Under the pieces are notes generated by a model. The model made no database searches. It was not told where the DNA came from and saw nothing but the letters and a program-made list of their open reading frames with translations. From Epulopiscium sp. Nele67-Bin004 (GTDB lineage Bacteria > Bacillota_A > Clostridia > Lachnospirales > Cellulosilyticaceae): 7,871 bases of DNA. The position numbers and the translations under genes are program-made. This document shows, in pieces, positions 1-6,217 of the stretch. The stretch lies in contig LNZQ01000177.1 of NCBI GenBank assembly GCA_002007315.1, positions 1 to 7,871 on the forward strand, in the 5' to 3' direction. Numbering within the stretch: position 1 is the stretch's first letter; every line of letters begins with the position of its first letter.

Positions 1-1690
1 TGTATCTGTCAAATCCAATTATTAGCGTCATTTTTTCATCAATTTTCATGGAACACTGTAACATAGCTTTTATTCCTTTGTCTGGAATAGACTTCCAAAA
101 TTTATCTTGTAAATTCATAGACGTATCAAAATATAATATTCCACCCTCATCATATTTCTCAAATAAAGGTTTTAAATATTTTAAATCTGTAACAACTGGT
201 ACAGCTTTACTACAACATTTATGCCCCGTCCATTCAAACTGTTTTTCAGATGTATTAGCGTCGTTATTAATACGATATATATAAAATCTATCAATGTCAT
301 AAGCTGTACCTATAATGCTTATAATTTTGTTAAGCCCTAAATATATATCTTGAGCATTGTACAACACTTCAAATAAATTAAAACAAATATCTATATCAAT
401 AAATTGTGATGATATTCGTCGCATATGAGCAAAATGATTAATATTAAGTTTGTCAGCTTTTTCTTGAAGCGACTCATCATGCATAATCACTTGATTTTTG
501 CCTAACTGCTTTGCTCGGTACATTGCAACGTCAGCTTTTTCATACAGCTCCTTAAACGTCAAACCATCTTGCGGAAATCTTGTAACTCCTATGCTACTAG
601 AAATTTGATGTTCTACAAAATCATCAAAATATACACGCTTAAACAACTTTCTTACTTGTTCTAACCTCTCTACTAGAACATCGGGGTTATCAACATTTTT
701 CATAAATACTAAAAATTCATCTCCCCCAATACGACCTACAATGTCACTTGCTCTAAACGATTCAGCAAGGCAAGTTGACAACTCTTTTAGAACGTCATCA
801 CCAAACTGATGCCCTAAATTATCGTTTATAGCTTTAAAATTATCTACGTCTATTAATATTAAATAGCTGGTTGTAGTAAATTGTTTTACAAATTCTTCTA
901 TAAGCCTTTCGCATGTTATTTTGTTATATAATTTTGTAAGCAAATCACGCTCAGCTTTAATTTTGTAATTTACTTCGCTATTTATATTACTAAGTACCCC
1001 TACTGCTTGCTTTGGTCTAAACGGCAACTGACTATAGTCAAACTCAACTTCGTAGTAAATGCGATACCAGGTGTAGTGTTGTTGCCTAAATTTCATTCTA
1101 AATTCAAATGGCTCAATTTTGCCACTATCCATGTTGTTAATAAAACTTTCAAATAATTCTTTATCATATCTTACGACATCTGATTTTAATAATGATGGCA
1201 CAGTAACTTTTACACGAGGTATTGATAACATCAAATCCTCATAAAATGTAAAAGTTTGTGTAGCTATATCATATTTAAAAAACGAGTTTTTAGAAAACTT
1301 AGTTACCATACTCATCAAACTTTTGTTTTGTTTATCTTGCTCTGGATCATCACTAAAAAAAGTTTGTGATATGTTAAATATCTCATCAATAAAAATTATA
1401 TAAGCCTCTTCCATTTCGTCATATACAAATTGTAGCTGATATTTTTCAACTTCGTTTTCTAAGTGTATATAAATTTTAGGTCTACTCTCTCTTGTTAGAT
1501 GATTTGCTATTTTTCTAATTCCAAAGCCTGGATATCGTTTTTCCTCATATCTGATTATAGCATTTAAGTGTCCTTTTGGCGGCAGTTGACCACTAAAATA
1601 ATCATTTTTATCTCTTATAATACTATAACTTAAACCTTGCATCTTCACTATAATTATTACGTCATGTTCGTTATATAACGTAGCATCCAA
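1..1690 (-). CDS. PAS-like/GGDEF/GAF protein, probable diguanylate cyclase (partial, C-terminus beyond left edge)
   Basis: Probably makes c-di-GMP from two GTP in the cytoplasm. The frame is open for 563 codons from a TTG at 1690 to the window edge, so the C-terminus is missing. I read residues 1-110 as a divergent PAS-like or unknown sensory region and 135-240 as a second PAS-like domain (W208/Y209, then a strand ending in GVLSNIN). The GGDEF domain covers about 247-405. It has RDLLTKLYN at its start, metal and GTP residues in LIDVDNFKAINDNLGHQFGDD, an intact GGDEF at 322-326, and an RASD I-site at 313-316, so product inhibition is likely. A GAF-like domain follows from about 440 (FEWTGHKCC at 485-492) and is cut by the edge. 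There is no signal peptide or membrane segment. TTG is the only sensible start: an in-frame TAG lies five codons upstream and the ribosome binding site is 8 nt away. It is the second gene of an operon with the EAL gene. Another output domain may follow outside the window. Confidence 0.9.
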   Translation of the reverse strand, partial: MDATLYNEHDVIIIVKMQGLSYSIIRDKNDYFSGQLPPKGHLNAIIRYEEKRYPGFGIRKIANHLTRESRPKIYIHLENEVEKYQLQFVYDEMEEAYIIFIDEIFNISQTFFSDDPEQDKQNKSLMSMVTKFSKNSFFKYDIATQTFTFYEDLMLSIPRVKVTVPSLLKSDVVRYDKELFESFINNMDSGKIEPFEFRMKFRQQHYTWYRIYYEVEFDYSQLPFRPKQAVGVLSNINSEVNYKIKAERDLLTKLYNKITCERLIEEFVKQFTTTSYLILIDVDNFKAINDNLGHQFGDDVLKELSTCLAESFRASDIVGRIGGDEFLVFMKNVDNPDVLVERLEQVRKLFKRVYFDDFVEHQISSSIGVTRFPQDGLTFKELYEKADVAMYRAKQLGKNQVIMHDESLQEKADKLNINHFAHMRRISSQFIDIDICFNLFEVLYNAQDIYLGLNKIISIIGTAYDIDRFYIYRINNDANTSEKQFEWTGHKCCSKAVPVVTDLKYLKPLFEKYDEGGILYFDTSMNLQDKFWKSIPDKGIKAMLQCSMKIDEKMTLIIGFDRY

Positions 1691-1697
1691 GCAAAAT

Positions 1698-1705
1698 CCC
1701 TCCTA
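1698..1705 (-). promoter_or_regulatory. Ribosome binding site overlapping the upstream stop codon
   Basis: Read on the minus strand, TAGGAGGG contains both the TAG stop of the EAL gene (1703-1705) and a near-perfect Shine-Dalgarno for the TTG start at 1690, with about 8 nt spacing. Ribosomes terminating on the first gene cover this site, so translational coupling of the two genes is likely (inference). Confidence 0.8.
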
Positions 1706-3799
1706 ATATTCCCTAGCTAAAAATTCAAGTACATCTGCTTCTGGCATTGGTTTACTAACTAAATACCCTTGCAGTATGTCACAATTATTTTGGACTAAAT
1801 ATTGTAATTGGTCTGATTCTTCTACTCCCTCGGCGACAACTTCTAAATCAAGTTCATGTCCTAAATTAATTATAGAACCTACCAAATTTTTTCTATGTGT
1901 TCCTATATCATCAACAAACGCTTTTTCTATTTTCAGTATATCAATAGGAAACTGTTTTAAATATGTTAATGAAGAATAGCCCACACCAAAGTCATCTAAT
2001 GCTATAAGAATTCCCATATCTTGAAGTTGTTTGATTTTTTTTGTATTTGTAGCTAAATCCGTCATCAAAACAGTTTCTGTAATTTCTAAATGCACATTTT
2101 TAGTATCTACCTTAACATCTTTTATAATGTCAGTCATAGTGTCAATAAAATCATCATCGGCTATTTGCACACCTGATATATTGATAGCTATGTGCAGATC
2201 ATCGTATCCAAGCACTTTAAGTTTGTTAATAAATAAACATGCTTCCCTAAAAATCCATTCCCCCAGAGGTATCATAAGTCTAGTTTCTTCAGCACTAGTA
2301 ATAAATTTAAATGGTGGTATTATTCGCCCATCTGGTTTTATCCATCTCACTAACGCCTCAAAACCTCTAATTCTCCCATTGGTTATATTTACTTGTGGTT
2401 GATAATATAAAGTGAATTCACCACGTTTTAATGCTTCTCTTAAATCGCTTTCCATATACATTTTTTCGAGTATATTGTGTCTAAAACTTGGGTGATAAAA
2501 AGTATAGTTTCGTTTTCCTTCTTCTTTAACTTTGTGCATAGCTATATCTGCATTGTTAAATAAGCTTTCAAAGTCCGTTCCATCTTTTGGATATACAGCT
2601 ACACCCGCACTATACGTTAGCCCAAAATTTATGCCTTGTATACTAAATGTTTTTGAAAATACTTCACCCATTGTAGCCATAAATTGTTTAATTTCTTCTT
2701 TAGTAGTTACATCTTCAAGAATTACAATAAATTCATCGGCATTAATTCTACCTATAATAAATTTATCATTTTCGATACTTTTTATTCTATCAACAATTTC
2801 CCTAAGTGTGTAATCACCATATTTTCTACCAAATGAATCATTTACAAATTTAAAGTTATCTAGATCAAAATATATTAAAGTCATTTTTTCAGTGCGATGT
2901 TCCCTAAAATATCTAACAAAATAATCATTGTTAGGCGTTTCCGTTAGAGGGTCATACAAAGTTTTTAACATATGCTCCTCAGTCATTTTTTCGCTATCAA
3001 TATCTACAATTGATATAACTACATTAACCATGTCTTGTTCTTGTGATGCCATATATTTAACTATAATGTAGACCCATACTGGACCATTGTAAGGGTGGTT
3101 GTATTTGCCTTCAAGTTTATATTCGGTGTCTAAAGAATGTAATCCCTGCTGATGACTTTGGTGGATTTTTGCCCATGTACGTGTGTCAAACATGTTTCTA
3201 TCAATTATGCCTTGATAGCCCGCAGATATAAAATTATAATTTTCTACTGCACTTGATACTTTTACACTGCTTAATTCTCGTTTTTTAATATTATATTTAC
3301 ACATAATAGTCATCATATGGTCTGGTATTTTATCTATAGCGTCAAATATATCCGATTCCATCGGCAAATTATTTATTAATTTTTTATGCGCCCTTTCCAA
3401 TCTAAACTTTTTTTCTTCAAGTGCTGTATGCAATTTTTTTAGATATTTAGTTGTTCTAGGTGTCAAATTATATTTTTTGACATCTATAGCTGTAAGTTCA
3501 ATTTGTTTAGTATTTATATTGGGGTCTAAAGTACAAACAGTGTATATTTGTTGCCCCTCCCCTACTTCAAAAGTTAAATCTATACTATTTTTTGTTCTAT
3601 TTAGAGATGCTTTATGCAAAATTTCTTTAATTTTTGGCTTATCACTTTCTGTTACAAATTTTACTATATTTTTTGTAGAAAAATCAGCATCATCTAGTTT
3701 AAGTCGGTTTTTAGCATATTGATTTGCCGAAATAACTTTACCTTCAAAATTTATCGTCAGTATAATAACTTCTTCTAAGTCCATGTTTTGTTGATCCAT
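1703..3799 (-). CDS. PAS-PAS-degenerate GGDEF-EAL protein, probable c-di-GMP phosphodiesterase
   Basis: Probably hydrolyses c-di-GMP to pGpG in the cytoplasm under control of sensory domains. It is 698 aa with no signal peptide or membrane span. Domains are PAS at about 8-108, a charged, probably helical linker at 110-145, a second PAS-like region at 160-270, GGDEF at 280-437 and EAL at 450-698. The GGDEF motif has decayed to NADEF (353-357) and the I-site position is not RxxD, so cyclase activity is unlikely, although GTP could still bind. The EAL domain looks intact: EALVR (481-485), N540, E572, DDFGVGYSS (602-610), K623, E657 and Q677 match the family's metal and catalytic positions. The ATG at 3799 has a GGAGGG ribosome binding site about 6 nt upstream. 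It is first in an operon with the GGDEF gene and is driven by the promoter at 3846-3874. The ligands of the PAS domains cannot be read from sequence. Confidence 0.93.
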   Translation of the reverse strand: MDQQNMDLEEVIILTINFEGKVISANQYAKNRLKLDDADFSTKNIVKFVTESDKPKIKEILHKASLNRTKNSIDLTFEVGEGQQIYTVCTLDPNINTKQIELTAIDVKKYNLTPRTTKYLKKLHTALEEKKFRLERAHKKLINNLPMESDIFDAIDKIPDHMMTIMCKYNIKKRELSSVKVSSAVENYNFISAGYQGIIDRNMFDTRTWAKIHQSHQQGLHSLDTEYKLEGKYNHPYNGPVWVYIIVKYMASQEQDMVNVVISIVDIDSEKMTEEHMLKTLYDPLTETPNNDYFVRYFREHRTEKMTLIYFDLDNFKFVNDSFGRKYGDYTLREIVDRIKSIENDKFIIGRINADEFIVILEDVTTKEEIKQFMATMGEVFSKTFSIQGINFGLTYSAGVAVYPKDGTDFESLFNNADIAMHKVKEEGKRNYTFYHPSFRHNILEKMYMESDLREALKRGEFTLYYQPQVNITNGRIRGFEALVRWIKPDGRIIPPFKFITSAEETRLMIPLGEWIFREACLFINKLKVLGYDDLHIAINISGVQIADDDFIDTMTDIIKDVKVDTKNVHLEITETVLMTDLATNTKKIKQLQDMGILIALDDFGVGYSSLTYLKQFPIDILKIEKAFVDDIGTHRKNLVGSIINLGHELDLEVVAEGVEESDQLQYLVQNNCDILQGYLVSKPMPEADVLEFLAREY

Positions 3800-3845
3800 T
3801 AGTTACCCTCCAAAGGTTTTCTTTTTGCATTGTTTCATATTATGT

Positions 3846-3874
3846 ATTATACTTTAATTTATATCGTGTTGCAA
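3846..3874 (-). promoter_or_regulatory. SigA-type promoter of the EAL/GGDEF operon
   Basis: On the minus strand a perfect TATAAT (3846-3851) is preceded by TTGCAA (3869-3874, four of six matches to TTGACA) with an exact 17-bp spacer. It lies 47 bp upstream of the ATG at 3799, giving a leader of roughly 40 nt. I see no riboswitch-like structure in that leader. Confidence 0.75.
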
Positions 3875-3884
3875 CTAAGAAGAT

Positions 3885-3913
3885 TAATTATTTTTTAGAA
3901 AAATGGGTATACT
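3885..3913 (+). promoter_or_regulatory. Possible weak promoter of the methyltransferase gene
   Basis: TATACT at 3908-3913 is a reasonable -10 element, 26 bp before the ATG at 3940. The -35 position (3885-3890, TAATTA) matches consensus poorly, so the promoter may be weak or depend on an activator. The -10 sits between two copies of an 11-bp direct repeat. Confidence 0.4.
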
Positions 3914-3923
3914 TTAGAAAAAT
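3894..3923 (+). repeat. 11-bp direct repeat pair around the methyltransferase -10 region
   Basis: TTTAGAAAAAT occurs perfectly at 3894-3904 and again at 3913-3923, with starts 19 bp apart and the TATACT box between them. Spacing near two helical turns and position over a promoter would suit a regulator binding site. In such AT-rich DNA chance is also possible. Confidence 0.45.
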
Positions 3924-3939
3924 AAATGGAGAATTAACT

Positions 3940-5088
3940 ATGGAAAAATTATTATTAATATTAAAAGACGCATTTAATGAGCAAAATTTGATTTCGGCAC
4001 ATTGGAGTAACATGCGAAAAAAAGCTGATTGTACCAAAATTACACTTACGCCTACTATTGTAAAGGAAGAGTATTTATTTCAGTTTGAGATTATTGTCAA
4101 TAATAAAGCACATCACACAAACGTTAATTTAGATGATATCGAAAAGTTTCTAAATTCACAAACTACAAACTTTAAGCAAATACAAATTTTTACTACAAAA
4201 AAAGACTACGTTTGTCTAATAAACAAAAAAGGTGAGGCTAATATAAAAAGTAAACCTGCTACCAAAACACTGGGCACTAATTTGTCGCATAACAACAAAA
4301 AAAATTATGTACTTGATACCGACAGCTCATCACATTTTTTGACCAAATTAGGACTTATGGACGCAAAAGGCAATATCAAGCCTTCTAAGTACGACAAATA
4401 CAAACAAATTAATAAATATATCGAAATTATAGGTAACATTGTTGATACGCTTAACTTGCCTTCTTATCGCATAATAGACTTTGGTTGTGGAAAATCTTAT
4501 TTAACGTTTGCTCTATACCACTACCTTACGGCTATCAAAAAGAAAGACGCCCACATTGTCGGTCTTGACCTAAAAAAAGATGTAATAGAGTTTTGCAACA
4601 ACCTTAGTGACGAACTTGGCTATAACAACTTAAATTTTCAAGTTGGAGATATCGGACAATATACTACTGACAAAGAAATTGATATCGTTATATCGCTACA
4701 TGCTTGCAACACCACAACAGATATGGCACTATCAAAAGCTATCGACTGGCACGCAAAAGCTATACTTGCTGTACCTTGTTGCCACAACGAGTGTTATACA
4801 CAAATTAAAAATGATGTATTTTCACCTATTTTAAAACATGGCATACTAAAAGAAAAACTTGCATCACACATAACAGATGGGCTTAGAGGGGTTCTCCTTG
4901 AGTCAGTTGGATACAAAGTTAATATTATTGAGTTTATTGACACAGAACATACGCCAAAAAACACGCTAATTCGTGCTATTTTAGATAAACCACAGCCAAA
5001 CGAACAATCTTACAATGAATATCAACAAATATCAGAGTTTCTAGGATTGGACTTAACCTTAAACAAGTTAATAACATCGAAAAAATAA
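3940..5088 (+). CDS. Class I SAM-dependent methyltransferase, Methyltransf_32-like (substrate unknown)
   Basis: Transfers a methyl group from SAM to an unidentified substrate, and is cytoplasmic (no signal peptide or membrane span). It is 382 aa. Residues 1-110 form a mixed alpha/beta N-terminal domain I cannot name. A linker with SHNNKKNYVL (116-125) and a KYDKYKQINK segment (150-159) leads into a Rossmann domain. Visible SAM motifs are DFGCGKSYLT (180-189, motif I), GLD (208-210, acidic end of strand 2, ribose contact), GD at 236-237 and the strand ISLHACNTTTD (251-261). A distinctive VPCCHNE follows at 278-284 and HTPKN at 337-341. The GCGK plus PCCH pattern resembles the PF13679 family (METTL25/RRNAD1-like proteins); this is recognition by eye, not a search result. 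The start has TGGAG about 8 nt upstream. It appears monocistronic, diverging from the c-di-GMP operon. The next gene has its own promoter, and no clear terminator follows the stop. Confidence 0.88.
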   Translation: MEKLLLILKDAFNEQNLISAHWSNMRKKADCTKITLTPTIVKEEYLFQFEIIVNNKAHHTNVNLDDIEKFLNSQTTNFKQIQIFTTKKDYVCLINKKGEANIKSKPATKTLGTNLSHNNKKNYVLDTDSSSHFLTKLGLMDAKGNIKPSKYDKYKQINKYIEIIGNIVDTLNLPSYRIIDFGCGKSYLTFALYHYLTAIKKKDAHIVGLDLKKDVIEFCNNLSDELGYNNLNFQVGDIGQYTTDKEIDIVISLHACNTTTDMALSKAIDWHAKAILAVPCCHNECYTQIKNDVFSPILKHGILKEKLASHITDGLRGVLLESVGYKVNIIEFIDTEHTPKNTLIRAILDKPQPNEQSYNEYQQISEFLGLDLTLNKLITSKK

Positions 5089-5137
5089 GTTAACAAAGTA
5101 CAAAAAAATATTAATATTCTCCAAATCTGTATAAGTA

Positions 5138-5167
5138 TTGACAATATGTTTAATTATAAGATACAAT
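5138..5167 (+). promoter_or_regulatory. SigA-type promoter of the stalk-domain gene
   Basis: A perfect TTGACA (5138-5143) is followed after 18 bp by TACAAT (5162-5167, five of six). It lies 49 bp upstream of the ATG at 5217. The leader carries AAAGGAGA (5201-5208), with about 9 nt between GGAG and the ATG. It shows that this gene is transcribed separately from the methyltransferase. Confidence 0.75.
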
Positions 5168-5216
5168 AAGATTAAATATGTTATGCTCGTGCAGATTTTA
5201 AAAGGAGATAATTAAT

Positions 5217-5726
5217 ATGAGAAGAAAATACAATATGTACTACAAAAGTAATAACGATAAAAAAGCCAAAATAGCGGCAAACTTATTAGCTGTAGCACTA
5301 GTTACAACAAGCGCATCAGCACATCCAATATCAGCAAATTCAGAAGTAGAAGCTATCTTAAACTTTACTACAGGTCTTGTTACACTAAACGGCACAGATA
5401 TAGCAACAACGAGCATGCCATATATATCATCGACAGGACGCAGTATGGTTGGGGTTCGTGACCTTGCTATGTTTTTAGGAATAGATGACGACCACATTGT
5501 ATTTGATGATGGTGAAGTTGCTATTCGCTATGATGATACAACACTTATGTTATCAAGTGGCGACAAATATATTTGGTTTGACAATGGGGAATTTATCGCT
5601 ATGGACGAACCGATGCAAATAGTTGATGGCAGATCATATGCCCCTATAAGTTACATAGCGGCAGCATTAGATTTAGACGTTTCGTTTGATGAAATCACAA
5701 AAGAAGCAACTTTTAGCAATAAATAA
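5217..5726 (+). CDS. Small secreted stalk-domain protein (copper amine oxidase N-terminal-like)
   Basis: This is a 169-aa exported protein of unknown function. The N-terminus looks like a signal peptide: a basic region with several Lys and Arg (1-18), a hydrophobic core IAANLLAVALV (19-29), and an ASA/H cleavage site after about residue 35. The mature part is one small beta-rich domain with two related halves, GRSMVGVRDLAMFLG (74-88) and GRSYAPISYIAAALDLDV (138-155), each followed by a strand. This GRsyvPlR-type pattern is typical of PF07833 stalk domains of clostridial and bacillar cell-surface proteins. The name is historical: no oxidase domain or copper site is present. Usually the domain accompanies an enzyme or a cell-wall-binding module; here it stands alone. 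I see no LPXTG motif, S-layer domain or transmembrane anchor, so it is probably released or bound non-covalently. The start is well supported by the ribosome binding site; the ATG at 5235 is less likely. Confidence 0.85.
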   Translation: MRRKYNMYYKSNNDKKAKIAANLLAVALVTTSASAHPISANSEVEAILNFTTGLVTLNGTDIATTSMPYISSTGRSMVGVRDLAMFLGIDDDHIVFDDGEVAIRYDDTTLMLSSGDKYIWFDNGEFIAMDEPMQIVDGRSYAPISYIAAALDLDVSFDEITKEATFSNK

Positions 5727-5729
5727 TAC

Positions 5730-5763
5730 AAGCCCCTACAACTTAATTGTTGTAAGGGCTTTT
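5730..5763. terminator. Hairpin terminator between convergent genes, probably bidirectional
   Basis: Arms AAGCCCCTACAAC (5730-5742) and GTTGTAAGGGCTT (5749-5761) form a 13-position stem with a 6-nt loop. Plus-strand RNA has one C-A mismatch and a short TTTT at 5760-5763 followed by T-rich sequence, ending the stalk-domain gene 3 bp after its stop. In minus-strand RNA the mismatch becomes a G-U pair, so the stem is complete, but the tail (GTATTATTTATT) is a poorer T-run. The right arm also encodes the last codons of the DUF4097-like gene, whose stop is in the loop. Confidence 0.8.
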
Positions 5764-6159
5764 GCTATTTATTTCACCTGATTTAACGTCAAGCCGTATA
5801 TCATCTGAATGTATTTTATCCATATTAAGATTGCCACTTTTAATATTTATTTTAACTTCATCAAACGTTTTTGCAGTGGGCACAGTTAGCGTAATATTTG
5901 TATAGTCATCACTTTTTTCAGTTTCTGCGTCCTCCCCCAAAAATTTTGCAAGCTTAGATGAAATATCTCCTCCCGTATCTTTAGAAATATCCGTCACTTC
6001 AAGCATATCATCAGCATTTTTTATCGCCACTTTGTGAGTTTCAAGATTGCTTTTTATAGCCAACGAATATTCGTCCCCTGCAACTATGTTTACATCTATT
6101 TCCCCCACATCAATCGCAAAACTATCAAATTTTTCTAGCAAGTGTATTTCTGGTATCAT
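5743..6159 (-). CDS. Short DUF4097-like beta-repeat protein, apparently shortened at the C-terminus
   Basis: Function unknown. The 138-aa product opens with FDSFAIDVGEIDVNIVAGDEY, split here as FDSFAIDVGE (about 11-20) and IDVNIVAGDEY (21-31), the usual first strands of DUF4097/putative adhesin proteins. After an acidic Lys/Glu/Asp-rich stretch (about 58-85) come ITLTVPTAKTF and two beta-helix turns, VKINIKSGNLNM and IRLDVKSGEINSK. Family members normally continue with several more such turns; this one stops abruptly with SPYNN encoded by a terminator arm. There is no signal peptide or membrane anchor, so location is unclear. The ATG at 6159 was chosen because AAGGGAG lies 7 nt upstream. A longer frame from a TTG at 6192 would begin inside the preceding terminator's T-run and has no binding site. 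No promoter is visible in the 56-bp gap after the dipeptidase gene, so expression may depend on terminator read-through. Confidence 0.72.
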   Translation of the reverse strand: MIPEIHLLEKFDSFAIDVGEIDVNIVAGDEYSLAIKSNLETHKVAIKNADDMLEVTDISKDTGGDISSKLAKFLGEDAETEKSDDYTNITLTVPTAKTFDEVKINIKSGNLNMDKIHSDDIRLDVKSGEINSKSPYNN

Positions 6160-6190
6160 TAAATCACTCCCTTCTTTAATATTGTGATAC

Positions 6191-6217
6191 AAAAAAAGCC
6201 CTACTATTCGTAGGACT
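6191..6217 (-). terminator. Rho-independent terminator after the dipeptidase gene
   Basis: On the minus strand AGTCCTAC (6210-6217) pairs with GTAGGGCT (6197-6204) around a 5-nt loop: eight pairs including one G-U. Seven T residues follow (6191-6197). The dipeptidase TAG stop (6216-6218) overlaps the base of the stem. It is expected to end the M18-cyclophilin-M19 transcript. Confidence 0.88.

Noticed and set aside
48..284. Open reading frame on the plus strand (78 codons)
   Set aside because: It lies antisense to the GAF-like coding region, has no convincing ribosome binding site and no recognisable domain.
2031..2402. Plus-strand open frame of 123 codons inside the EAL gene, with similar ones at 1776, 2532 and 3477
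   Set aside because: These are antisense shadows of a clearly conserved PAS-GGDEF-EAL frame; their hydrophobic look comes from reverse reading of AT-rich codons.
5089..5216. Possible c-di-GMP riboswitch upstream of the exported protein, expected given the neighbouring signalling genes
   Set aside because: The leader after the mapped promoter is only about 45 nt and shows neither the GEMM core nor a stable paired structure.
5240..5497. Minus-strand open frame of 85 codons opposite the stalk-domain gene
   Set aside because: The plus-strand frame has a promoter, ribosome binding site, signal peptide and known domain; the minus frame has none of these.
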